Source: a bacterium (GTDB taxonomy: Bacteria; Electryoneota; JAOADG01). From it: a DNA stretch of 34,931 nucleotides. The DNA lies in contig JAOADG010000033.1 in NCBI GenBank assembly GCA_026417415.1, positions 1-34,931 of the forward strand. Reading direction: 5' to 3'. Below, in pieces: positions 7,167 through 14,996 of this stretch. The notes beneath the pieces are model-generated. The model made no database searches. It saw only the letters and a program-made list of their open reading frames with translations, and had not been told where the DNA came from. How positions within the stretch are numbered: position 1 is the stretch's first letter; each line of letters begins with the position of its first letter. A program made the translations under genes and the position numbers.

Positions 7167-7659
7167 ATTCAAAATAGTAATGGACAGCAGCACCAACGGT
7201 CATAGAGGTTGAGATGCTAATGGAGTGGTTGCTATAGCGATCTTCTTTTCTAAAGAAACCTACTTCTAACCCTAAACCCAATTCTGGGATCTTGCGAATG
7301 AACCATTCTACACCGAAACCGAGCCCCGCCGCATTGGTACTCGATCGGTAGTAATTCATATACGGGTCAATTTCTCGTTTGTACTGAAAGGTTCCAAATG
7401 AGCCGTAAAACATCGCTTGATGGTTTTGACGGTGGCGAATAAGGTTCACACGCGCACCCGCCGTGTACACATCGCCAAAAGCACCCACCACCCCTTGGAC
7501 TCCCACAATGGGATGGAAGTTGTATCGCACACTCATTCCCACATTAGGGTAAGTCGCTTGAAAACCGACACCAAGATTGCGCATCGTTGATTGCTCTGCA
7601 GCATATCCACTTGCTATCATTCCACTCAATAAAAACAGTACCCATATAATCCATTTCAT
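7165..7659 (-). CDS. Small outer-membrane beta-barrel protein
   Basis: A 164-residue exported protein. A signal peptide ([20 protein letters not shown], cut near AEQS) is followed by alternating hydrophobic/polar strands with aromatic girdles (GVGFQATYP, VGMSVRYNF, AMFYGSFGTFQY, LGFGVEWFI, GLGLEVGFF). It ends in VGAAVHYYFE, with aromatic residues close to the C-terminus as in barrels. About eight strands fit the size, similar to OmpW/OmpA-like barrels. Its ATG overlaps the stop of arsC by 4 bp (ATGA), so the two are probably translationally coupled. That places it in the arsenic operon, where a barrel is unexpected; it could be a channel or a stress-induced coat protein. The function is inferred. 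Confidence 0.75.
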   Translation of the reverse strand: MKWIIWVLFLLSGMIASGYAAEQSTMRNLGVGFQATYPNVGMSVRYNFHPIVGVQGVVGAFGDVYTAGARVNLIRHRQNHQAMFYGSFGTFQYKREIDPYMNYYRSSTNAAGLGFGVEWFIRKIPELGLGLEVGFFRKEDRYSNHSISISTSMTVGAAVHYYFE

Positions 7660-8102
7660 AGTTTTTCCTCAAGGTTTTGTTTTGAAGACATTTCTTGTAA
7701 AATTGGTAACAGCGTCGTGCGGATGGCCTCGCGTACCTTCCGAAACTCTGCTAAAGCAATTTTTTCTTCATCTTCTGTAAATGGTGCTGGATCAGGAAAA
7801 CTGCAATGAATTTGCTTTACCAAAGCAGGAAAATGTGGACACTCTTCTTTTGCACTATCGCAAACGGTTACCACCAAATCCAAATCGCTACGGTTCAAAA
7901 ATAGGTCCACCGATTTGGAATAGTAGGGGGTCATATCCACTCCGATTTCGTTCATCACTTGGATGGTACGAGGATTGACTTGGGAGGGTTTGGTCCCAGC
8001 AGAAAATGCTTGCCACTCCCCTTTCAAAAAATGGTTGATTAGGGCTTCTGCCATAATGCTACGGCAGGAATTGCCAGTACAAAGAATTAGAACCTTTTTC
8101 AA
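7656..8102 (-). CDS. arsC: Arsenate reductase, thioredoxin-type ArsC
   Basis: A 148-residue low-molecular-weight phosphatase-fold ArsC, which reduces arsenate to arsenite for export. The P-loop is Cys8-TGNSC-Arg14-Ser. The relay cysteines are Cys81 and Cys88 in [13 protein letters not shown], corresponding in spacing to the Cys10/82/89 triad of the Staphylococcus aureus enzyme, so coupling to thioredoxin is expected. DPAPF (the phosphatase acid loop) is present at about 102-106. Its ATG overlaps the acr3 stop by 4 bp, and its own stop overlaps the barrel gene's ATG. The C-terminal EEKL tail is slightly longer than usual. Confidence 0.92.
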   Translation of the reverse strand: MKKVLILCTGNSCRSIMAEALINHFLKGEWQAFSAGTKPSQVNPRTIQVMNEIGVDMTPYYSKSVDLFLNRSDLDLVVTVCDSAKEECPHFPALVKQIHCSFPDPAPFTEDEEKIALAEFRKVREAIRTTLLPILQEMSSKQNLEEKL

Positions 8103-9154
8103 TGGGAATTCCCTTCTATATGAAAGTATTTTTTACGTATCCACAGTGCGGCATTGACCAATAAAATGAGCACGGGAACCTCGACCAACGGACCAATTAC
8201 GGTAGCAAAAGCTGCACCGGATTGGATGCCATACACTCCCACTGCAACAGCGATCGCCAATTCAAAATTGTTGGATGCTGCGGTAAACGATAAGGTGCAA
8301 CTTTGGGAGTAATCCGCTTTGGCTTTTTTACTTAACCAAAACGAGAAAAAGAACATCACCACAAAATAGATTAACAAAGGGATTGCTACCCGCAAGACGT
8401 CTTTTGGCAAGGTGACCACTTGATCCCCTTTTAAGGAGAACATCACAATGATGGTAAACAGTAACGCTATCAATGTAATGGGACTAATTTGGGGAATAAA
8501 ATGGGTGTGGTACCATTCTTTGGTCTTGAGGCGGATTAACCAAAAGCGGGTCAAAAAGCCCAAAATAAATGGGATACCCAAATAGATAAACACACTTTCT
8601 GCAATTTGCCCGATGGTGATTTGCACTTCATGACTTGGCAGACCAAACAACGGTGGAAGCAAGGTAATAAAAAAGTAAGCATAAAACGAATAGAAAAACA
8701 CTTGAAACAACGAATTTAACGCCACCAACCCTGCAGCGTATTCCGCATTCCCTTTGGCTAAATCGTTCCAAACAATAACCATCGCGATACAGCGCGCTAA
8801 ACCGATTAAAATTAGACCCGCCATATATTCCGTTTTGTCCGCCAGAAACAGAATCGCCAACACAAACATAAACACTGGACCGATGACCCAATTTTGGACC
8901 AAGGAAAGCAAAAGAACCTTCCAGTTGGTAAACACCTTTCCTAACTCTTCATAACGTACCTTGGCTAAGGGGGGATACATCATTAAAATCAAACCAATGG
9001 CGATGGGAATAGATGTGGTACCGACAGACCATTGGGTAATTTGGATGGTTAACGAAGGCACAAAGTATCCCAAACCTACCCCGATTGCCATTGCTGAAAA
9101 GATCCACAGTGTCAGGTACCTATCCAAAAAGGATAGGCGCTTTGATAAGTTCAT
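8099..9154 (-). CDS. acr3: Arsenite efflux permease ACR3
   Basis: A 351-residue inner-membrane protein with about ten membrane segments of the ACR3 (BART superfamily) type, which exports arsenite by proton exchange. Characteristic stretches are the [18 protein letters not shown] segment with the conserved cysteine, [20 protein letters not shown] in a late helix, and [13 protein letters not shown] near the end. Length matches the family (about 350). A strong GGAGGAGG ribosome site precedes the ATG. It is followed by arsC with a 4-bp overlap. No arsR regulator lies anywhere in this window, so control must come from elsewhere or via the upstream genes. Confidence 0.95.
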   Translation of the reverse strand: MNLSKRLSFLDRYLTLWIFSAMAIGVGLGYFVPSLTIQITQWSVGTTSIPIAIGLILMMYPPLAKVRYEELGKVFTNWKVLLLSLVQNWVIGPVFMFVLAILFLADKTEYMAGLILIGLARCIAMVIVWNDLAKGNAEYAAGLVALNSLFQVFFYSFYAYFFITLLPPLFGLPSHEVQITIGQIAESVFIYLGIPFILGFLTRFWLIRLKTKEWYHTHFIPQISPITLIALLFTIIVMFSLKGDQVVTLPKDVLRVAIPLLIYFVVMFFFSFWLSKKAKADYSQSCTLSFTAASNNFELAIAVAVGVYGIQSGAAFATVIGPLVEVPVLILLVNAALWIRKKYFHIEGNSH

Positions 9155-9245
9155 ACACCTCCTCCTAACAACGGATTACTTGGATTGCATCTACCCTAAA
9201 CTTCAAGATACATCCAAAAACAAAGAAAAGCAAAAAAGGAAGATT

Positions 9246-9641
9246 TTAGGAAGAAGAGCGTTTTTTCTGTGAAACAAGGTGACGCCTATGATAGTAATAC
9301 CATCCATTCAGTACAATGATCACAACGGTCGCAACAAAAATCACTGTTCTTGAAACTTCAAGATACACCAGTTCTTCAAGGTAATGGATAATGTACGAAC
9401 CAGTGTAGGTTAGGGCTGGGTCGTGTTTGGCACGAAGCCAAATTTCTAAATAGGTCAAGGGGCAATACCATTGAAAAATTTGGAGAAATACCGAAAATAG
9501 CAAACCCAACCCGTGAATCCATTTTACCAAGCGATAATGCACACCAACCAGCGATCCAATCATCAGAAAAACAATCCACAAGAAATGGATAAGCACCACA
9601 AAATCTGCAAGAATTTTGTAAATCAACTCATTAGAAAGCAT
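9246..9641 (-). CDS. DUF2784 membrane protein
   Basis: A 131-residue membrane protein with three to four hydrophobic helices (about 10-30, 42-60, 100-115). It matches DUF2784 by its DFVVLIHFLWIVFLMIG start, the HGLGLLFSVFLQIFQWYCPLTYLE segment and the Y-I-HYLEELVY motif. The family's role is unknown. The C-terminus is basic and cytosolic-looking (HRRHLVSQKKRSSS). It lies 27 bp after the T9SS cargo gene and 91 bp before acr3 on the same strand, so it may be cotranscribed with either. Confidence 0.85.
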   Translation of the reverse strand: MLSNELIYKILADFVVLIHFLWIVFLMIGSLVGVHYRLVKWIHGLGLLFSVFLQIFQWYCPLTYLEIWLRAKHDPALTYTGSYIIHYLEELVYLEVSRTVIFVATVVIIVLNGWYYYHRRHLVSQKKRSSS

Positions 9642-9668
9642 TTCCGTAGATGTCTTTACCTTTTGAAC

Positions 9669-11666
9669 CTATTTGACCAGTACCATTTTGATGGATTTGC
9701 TTTGGTTATAGGAATTGGTCAAACGAGCAACGTAAACCCCACTGGTTAACGCTTTTGCATCAAAGGTTATTGAATAACTCCCTGCATTGAGCACACCTTG
9801 TTTGAGTGTTGCGACAACTCTGCCTTGAACATCAAACACCTCAAGATTTATCGGCATAGGGTAGTTTAAGGTAAACTGAATTGAAGTAGTGGCATTAAAG
9901 GGGTTGGGATAGTTCCCAGCCAAATGAAACCCAATAGGTGACTGACTTTCCATCGGTTCGGGAGTGGAATTTGTTGAAAAATCAATCATTCGTAACGGGA
10001 TTAAGGGGGTGGTAGGAATCAGTTGCTTGGGAATTCTTTGGTAGTTAAAATCGTTGTGCGTCCAACCCCCTTCGGTCTGTAACACAAAACCTGCGTCATA
10101 ATCGGTGATATACGAAATATGGATGTAGTCATCCACCCAACGATTGGCAGAAGGCCAGTGTTCGCTGCGACATTGACCCATGGGAGCATTGGGAGTACGG
10201 GTATTGGTCACATTGGTCCCATACGACCAACGATCCCCATTATTGGTAGAAACCGCAATCATCAAGTCAAAATTGCACTCTTCGCTAAGCGAAACGTCTT
10301 GCATAAGTGTTGAATCGTTAGGATCATAGTGAGCAGTAAACACCATATACAAATAACCGGTACTCCAATCTTGCGTAAGTGATGGACGCATCACGGTAGT
10401 GTTCCAAGCGCCGGGATTTGCTAAAAGTGGCGACCAAAAATTTCCCCCTAATGCGGCCATATGGATAACCGTGGGTTGGGACTGACGCCAATGCCAAATA
10501 TTGCCAAATACATACGCTGCCGTATCATCATAAATGGTTTGTCCTAATGAATCGACACGGTGTACATCCCAACGGAAAAATTGCAAAGTCGTAAAGGCAC
10601 AATGGAGTTCATCATTGCGATCATACAGCAAACTAATGTCGTTGTAGGCACGAAAGGTATCCATATTGGCGGCAGCTGTGTCGGGAAGGTAGGAGGGAAT
10701 CGGATTCCGCCAATTGGTGATGTATTGAAACGCATCAAAGTTCCAAGTAAGCCCATCAGGCGATTCAACATACACCACATTGTTGTAGATTTGGTTGCTC
10801 CCAGAGGGAGTAATCCCATTGGGCTCTAAAGACATGGGTCTCATCCAAGCGATGGCGGTTTTGTTGGTAAGACGCGAGGCGGCGACCTCTGCCGCTATAT
10901 TTTCTGTCCGTCCCGGCAATAGAATGGGTGTGCTCCACGTGATTTGGGCGTTAATGGGATCGTACACACCACGGTGATACCACTGATTGTCCGCTTCTCC
11001 GGTGATGTTTTGATAGGTAACCACGTGGACTGCACCATTTCTACCTACGGCTATTCTGGGCCAAATGGCGTTGGCAGTGGTTCCATTCCATGTGGCTAAA
11101 GACATAGGGGCTTGCGAGAGAAATGCTCCCACACCAAACTCAAGATCAAAATAGACGTTGCTGGTAGTCACCGAAGCACGGGGGTTGTTTTCGTGAAATG
11201 CTAAAAAGGGTAACCCACTGCTGGAATAGACCCCTAGACAGGTAAAGCCACTGCGAGTGATAGTGGAGGGGTGAGCGGGAATCCCGTATTGGCCAAATGC
11301 CAACTGATTGCTCGCAGGGTAATACAGATTGTAATGTACGGTGCGGTTGGTAGCGGCACTGTCAATCCCGCGCATATAAGTAAAATGCAGGGCTTGGGTA
11401 TTGGTGTCTATTTCTAACATTCGTCCAATGGTCCCATTGTGCTGGCCCTCGTACCAGGTGCGGCCGATGCGGCGAACCATCCCAATGGTATCCGTTACAG
11501 GAGGCAACGTAGGCAACTGGTCCGTATCCAAAAAGGGAGCTGAACGATTTTCACTGCCGTCAAGGATTGGGAACGGCTGTTGGGAAATCTCGCAGAGTGT
11601 TTTAGAATAGAGAAGCGAACCAGCAATAACAGTCAAAATCAAGCAAATTAAAGCAGAACGATGCAT
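9669..11666 (-). CDS. T9SS cargo with sialidase-like propeller
   Basis: A 665-residue secreted protein. An N-terminal signal peptide (about 1-25) is followed by a large beta-rich body with an Asp-box-like motif (STNNGDRWS), suggesting a BNR/sialidase-type propeller. The C-terminal about 85 residues are a type IX sorting domain: GNYPNPFNATTSIQF, then VFDVQGRVVATLKQG, and the final GVYVARLTNSYNQSKSIKMVLVK. Such proteins cross the outer membrane through the type IX machinery and are anchored or released. No catalytic residues could be picked out, so enzyme activity is uncertain. A GGGAGG ribosome site precedes the ATG. It is divergent from the gene at 11761. Confidence 0.88.
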   Translation of the reverse strand: MHRSALICLILTVIAGSLLYSKTLCEISQQPFPILDGSENRSAPFLDTDQLPTLPPVTDTIGMVRRIGRTWYEGQHNGTIGRMLEIDTNTQALHFTYMRGIDSAATNRTVHYNLYYPASNQLAFGQYGIPAHPSTITRSGFTCLGVYSSSGLPFLAFHENNPRASVTTSNVYFDLEFGVGAFLSQAPMSLATWNGTTANAIWPRIAVGRNGAVHVVTYQNITGEADNQWYHRGVYDPINAQITWSTPILLPGRTENIAAEVAASRLTNKTAIAWMRPMSLEPNGITPSGSNQIYNNVVYVESPDGLTWNFDAFQYITNWRNPIPSYLPDTAAANMDTFRAYNDISLLYDRNDELHCAFTTLQFFRWDVHRVDSLGQTIYDDTAAYVFGNIWHWRQSQPTVIHMAALGGNFWSPLLANPGAWNTTVMRPSLTQDWSTGYLYMVFTAHYDPNDSTLMQDVSLSEECNFDLMIAVSTNNGDRWSYGTNVTNTRTPNAPMGQCRSEHWPSANRWVDDYIHISYITDYDAGFVLQTEGGWTHNDFNYQRIPKQLIPTTPLIPLRMIDFSTNSTPEPMESQSPIGFHLAGNYPNPFNATTSIQFTLNYPMPINLEVFDVQGRVVATLKQGVLNAGSYSITFDAKALTSGVYVARLTNSYNQSKSIKMVLVK

Positions 11667-11760
11667 ATGTGCCTCCCAATAGAGAAAAAAATAGAAAATT
11701 GATTTGAAACCACAACAATTTCAATTATTTTTAATGTAATCAATTTTTTTGAGGTTGCCA

Positions 11761-12222
11761 ATGAAAACCATTCTGCTCATTCTATTTTTTCTTTTTTCAG
11801 GAAATGGATTCGCACAAGATCTAGATTTTAGGTCAATGGACAATTCCAAAGGGACTTCCATGAAGCCGATTTTAGCCGCTTCTTTGCCTCTGATTCAAAT
11901 TGCAGAAGAAGGTGATGCTGAAATTGTACGAATGGAATTTGATATCATCTCGGATGAAAAATTCACTTACCGTGAACTTCATGAAGGTGTCAATTATGGA
12001 ATTCTTGCTTTTGGCGATTATCGTATCCGTGATATAGATTTGGTATTGTACAAATACATCAACAATCAGTGGGTTGAAATCAAACGGGACACGGATGCTT
12101 CTTCTTCGGCTCTAGTAAAAATTGAACCGAGTTTTACAGGAACCTATGCTATCAAAGTGATTGCGCATCGCTATTATGAAGGATATTCCAAAGGTCATTA
12201 CGGATTGCTAATCATACGATAG
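11761..12222 (+). CDS. Secreted PPC-like domain protein
   Basis: A 153-residue exported protein. I chose the ATG at 11761 because GAGG lies 6 nt upstream and it gives a clean signal peptide (MKTILLILFFLFSGNGFAQ). An in-frame TTG at 11749 is less likely. The mature part has the look of a PPC or lectin-like beta sandwich: EGVNYGILAFGDYRIRDIDL, LYKYINNQWVEIKRDTD, then FTGTYAIKVIAHRYYEGYSKGHYGLLI. PPC domains accompany secreted enzymes but no enzyme is attached here. The stop is followed immediately by the ATG of pgpA, so all three genes to cinA read as one operon. Confidence 0.65.
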   Translation: MKTILLILFFLFSGNGFAQDLDFRSMDNSKGTSMKPILAASLPLIQIAEEGDAEIVRMEFDIISDEKFTYRELHEGVNYGILAFGDYRIRDIDLVLYKYINNQWVEIKRDTDASSSALVKIEPSFTGTYAIKVIAHRYYEGYSKGHYGLLIIR

Positions 12223-12735
12223 ATGAATTTTCGGATTAAGAAACCACAACAATTGCAACCATTGCAGACACCAAGCGATTATTTGGCAGCCATTTTTTCT
12301 TCGCTGGGTGTTGGCTACCTTCCTTGGGCCTCGGGTACCCTGGGCTCGCTTCTTGCTTTGATCTTATGGATACCCTTTGCTTCGCAACCCTTTTCTGTTC
12401 GTGTTTTCGCATTGCTGCTGGTAATCATTTTCGGAACGCTTGCTGCGCATCGTGCCATCCGATTTTGGGGGGAGGATCCATCCCAAGTCATCATTGATGA
12501 AGTCGGCGGAATGTGGCTCACGTTGCTGTTTGTAAGTGGTCAACCCATTTGCTTTTGGTTGTTGGACTTTATACTTTTCCGTTGGTTTGACGTTTGGAAG
12601 CCCCCGCCCATTCGTGAATTAGAACAGTTGCGCGGTGGAATTGGCATTATGATAGACGATCTTGTTGCTGGGCTTTATGCATTGATTGTATCTACCTTTA
12701 TTCAAATCATTTTACGAGGACTTGCACTCTTATGA
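12223..12735 (+). CDS. pgpA: Phosphatidylglycerophosphatase A
   Basis: A 170-residue membrane enzyme of the PgpA family, removing phosphate from phosphatidylglycerol phosphate in phospholipid synthesis. Family motifs are present: GVGYLPWASGTLGSL near residues 30-44, IDEVGGMWLTL (about 90-100), FILFRWFDVWKPPPI (about 116-130) and GIGIMIDDLVAGLYA (about 139-153), which carries the acidic active-site residues. Four hydrophobic segments fit the family. It starts directly after the preceding stop and overlaps cinA by 4 bp (ATGA), so translation is probably coupled. Confidence 0.92.
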   Translation: MNFRIKKPQQLQPLQTPSDYLAAIFSSLGVGYLPWASGTLGSLLALILWIPFASQPFSVRVFALLLVIIFGTLAAHRAIRFWGEDPSQVIIDEVGGMWLTLLFVSGQPICFWLLDFILFRWFDVWKPPPIRELEQLRGGIGIMIDDLVAGLYALIVSTFIQIILRGLALL

Positions 12736-13994
12736 AAGCGGAAATTGTTGGAATTGGAGACGAGTTGCTGTACGGATTTACCACCAATACCAATGCGGCA
12801 CGGATTGCAGAAATGCTGCTGAACATTGGTATAGAACCGAGGTATATGACTACAGTGGGAGATAATGAACGCGATATGATGGATGCTTTGATTCGCGCAA
12901 GGATGAGAAGCGATATCGTCATCACCACAGGTGGTTTAGGTCCAACACCTGACGACATTACCCAAAAAGTTGTGGCGAAACTATTTGGTTTAGAAATACA
13001 ATTTTATGAAGGAATGATGAAAGATGTAGAAGAAAAGTATGCGCGCCTAAACCGCCCTGTTCCTGAATTTGCGAGAAATCAAGCCGAGTTTCCTGTAGGT
13101 GCAACACCCATTTACAACCCTATAGGTACAGCATCAGGAATTGAAATAGTACGAGAGAATAAATACTTCTATTCCTTACCGGGCGTGCCTTCTGAAGCAA
13201 TGATCATGATGGAACAATATGTGATTCCAAAATTGGAAAGCATTCCAAAACGTGAGTATGTCGCTGTGAAACTCATTCGTACTGCCAGTTGGGGTGAAAC
13301 GCAAATCCAGACAGCACTTGGCAAAGAAGGATTAAAACAAATCAAAGAAGCAGGATGTTCGCTTGCATTTTTACCTAAACATGGTTTGGTTGATTTGCGA
13401 TTAACTGCAAAAGCAAAATCTCTTCAAAAAGCGAATGAGATGATAGAGAAGGCACTACCATTGGTTTTGCAGGCAACCTCCAGCATTCGTTATCATATCG
13501 GAAATGAATCACTCATTGAAGTGATTCTTAATGAATTGACGCAAATGAAAAAGACCGTTGCTTTTGCTGAAAGTTGTACCGGTGGTGCTTTATCTTCCAT
13601 GTTTACTGAAGTTCCGGGGATTAGCAGAGTATTCAAAGGAGCAGTGATTGCCTATCATAATGCAGCCAAAAAAACGTTGTTAGGTGTACCAGCAAAAACT
13701 ATAGATCGCGATGGAGCCGTTTCAAAAAGCGTCGTGCGGGCGATGGCAAGTGGCGCAATCAAACAATTTGATGCCGATTTTGCAATAGCGATAACAGGAA
13801 TTAGTGGACCGAGTGGTGCAACACCGACCAAACCTGTAGGCACCGTCTGGATTGCTATTGCTAAGAAATACAAAGGCATTGATAAACCGTCCATTCGTGC
13901 AGAGCATTTTGTTTTTCCCGGTCCTCGTTTGGTGCATCGCTTGCGTACCATTCATACTGCTCTTTGGATGTTGTGGCAGGAAATGAAGACGTAG
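12732..13994 (+). CDS. cinA: CinA, nicotinamide-nucleotide amidase
   Basis: A 420-residue two-domain CinA. The N-terminal MoCF-like domain has GIGDELLYGFTTNTNAARIAEML and TTGGLGPTPDDIT (about 60-72), associated with ADP-ribose pyrophosphatase activity in this family. The C-terminal PncC domain has FAESCTGGALSSMFTEVPG (about 277-295) and ITGISGPSGATPTKPVGTVWIAI, which deamidate NMN to nicotinate mononucleotide in pyridine-nucleotide recycling. Length matches full CinA (about 410-420). It overlaps pgpA by 4 bp and is followed by the tRNA-Lys promoter after 18 bp. Confidence 0.95.
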   Translation: MKAEIVGIGDELLYGFTTNTNAARIAEMLLNIGIEPRYMTTVGDNERDMMDALIRARMRSDIVITTGGLGPTPDDITQKVVAKLFGLEIQFYEGMMKDVEEKYARLNRPVPEFARNQAEFPVGATPIYNPIGTASGIEIVRENKYFYSLPGVPSEAMIMMEQYVIPKLESIPKREYVAVKLIRTASWGETQIQTALGKEGLKQIKEAGCSLAFLPKHGLVDLRLTAKAKSLQKANEMIEKALPLVLQATSSIRYHIGNESLIEVILNELTQMKKTVAFAESCTGGALSSMFTEVPGISRVFKGAVIAYHNAAKKTLLGVPAKTIDRDGAVSKSVVRAMASGAIKQFDADFAIAITGISGPSGATPTKPVGTVWIAIAKKYKGIDKPSIRAEHFVFPGPRLVHRLRTIHTALWMLWQEMKT

Positions 13995-14012
13995 TGCGGG
14001 TTTTCATTGTAC

Positions 14013-14041
14013 TTGACAATCTAAAAAAAACATCGTATTTT
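14013..14041 (+). promoter_or_regulatory. tRNA-Lys promoter
   Basis: TTGACA (14013-14018) and TATTTT (14036-14041) are 17 bp apart, starting 19 bp after the cinA stop and 17 bp before the mature tRNA. Confidence 0.7.
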
Positions 14042-14057
14042 GATTTGTAGAATCAAA

Positions 14058-14130
14058 GGGCCGCTAGCTCAATGGGTAGAGCAGCAGACTCTTAATCTGT
14101 CGGTTCGGGGTTCGAGTCCCTGGCGGCTCA
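14058..14130 (+). tRNA. tRNA-Lys (anticodon CTT)
   Basis: A 73-nt cloverleaf. The acceptor GGGCCGC pairs with GCGGCTC (one G-U). The D arm is GCTC/GAGC and the anticodon stem GCAGA/TCTGT holds loop CTCTTAA with anticodon CTT. The T arm is GGGGTTCGAGTCCC. The discriminator is A and CCA is not encoded. It reads AAG codons. Confidence 0.95.
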
Positions 14131-14135
14131 CTATT

Positions 14136-14167
14136 CATGGGTATTTTAGGATACCCATGTTTTTTTT
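14136..14167 (+). terminator. tRNA-Lys terminator
   Basis: CATGGGTAT (14136-14144) and ATACCCATG (14151-14159) form a perfect 9-bp stem with a 6-nt loop, followed by eight Ts. It ends the tRNA transcript 6 nt after the mature 3' end. Confidence 0.9.
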
Positions 14168-14178
14168 GTGCAATTACA

Positions 14179-14958
14179 TTAGGTGTACAACCAAAAGGTA
14201 AGGATTCCGATACAAAGGGTACTAATCGCGTTAACACCTGTATTGGTAAGGCCTAGACCGCTTTGTTGAACACAACGCTGATTGCAATGATGTGAATTTT
14301 CCGTAATCACCTTGCACACTTTACATTGATAACGATTTTGTACTAAAGCCCCAAGTATTGAATCCAAAAGGTTTCCCAAAAAAGCCAGCATTGCCAAATT
14401 CGATTCTTTTTCAAGTGGTACAATGTGAATCTGTTTTACGAAATAAAAAAATGCAAACGCAGAAATGGCACCAACAGCAACGCCTAACCAAGTCATACCG
14501 CCACTTTCGCCACGTTCTAGCATTTTTCCGAATAGAAGTTTTTTTGGAGTTCCTCCATATCGTCCACCGATTTCTGCAGACATCGTATCGGAAAAAGAGG
14601 TTGCCAATGCTGTCAAAGACGCAAGCAGAAAACCACGTTGTAAAATGGCATCTTTTACAAACCCTATGCTGAGCAACAATGAAAGTGCGGAAACGCCAGT
14701 CGTAGCAAGGATTTGAAAACAGTTACGTGCAGATAACTGATTGGTTGTTTCTGAAAATTGGTGTGGAAGTTTTGCAAAAAGCGCACCAAATACCACAAAT
14801 CCAGTTAGTAGCACAAAAAATTTCCAACCACCAGAGATAGAAATGATCACCGCAATCACTGTTCCGCAAATGGCTCCCCTTGGGTTTACTGCTTTGAAGT
14901 GGTAAGCAAGATAACCCAAAATACCAGACAGTAAAATTAGTAAAATTGTCGTTATCAT
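14179..14958 (-). CDS. DUF92 integral membrane protein
   Basis: A 259-residue membrane protein with about seven hydrophobic helices, matching DUF92 (TIGR00297). The signature is ATSFSDTMSAEIGGRYGGTPKKLL, followed by GESGGMTWLGVAVGA. Plant VTE6 phytyl-phosphate kinase belongs to this family, so a polyprenyl-phosphate kinase role is possible but unproven in bacteria. A Cys/His cluster (CKVCKVITENSHHC, then C six residues on) sits between the last helices, a feature to note. I chose the ATG at 14958; the in-frame TTG at 14985 adds nine polar residues and has no better ribosome site. It ends beside the tRNA-Lys terminator. Confidence 0.85.
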   Translation of the reverse strand: MITTILLILLSGILGYLAYHFKAVNPRGAICGTVIAVIISISGGWKFFVLLTGFVVFGALFAKLPHQFSETTNQLSARNCFQILATTGVSALSLLLSIGFVKDAILQRGFLLASLTALATSFSDTMSAEIGGRYGGTPKKLLFGKMLERGESGGMTWLGVAVGAISAFAFFYFVKQIHIVPLEKESNLAMLAFLGNLLDSILGALVQNRYQCKVCKVITENSHHCNQRCVQQSGLGLTNTGVNAISTLCIGILTFWLYT

Positions 14959-14996
14959 ATTTATACAAATATCATAATAATACAATATTATCTACA

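Noticed and set aside
9196-9368. Repeated 15-mer AAACTTCAAGATACA before acr3 and in the DUF2784 gene
   Set aside because: One chance repeat of this length is expected in a window of this size, and the second copy is ordinary coding sequence.
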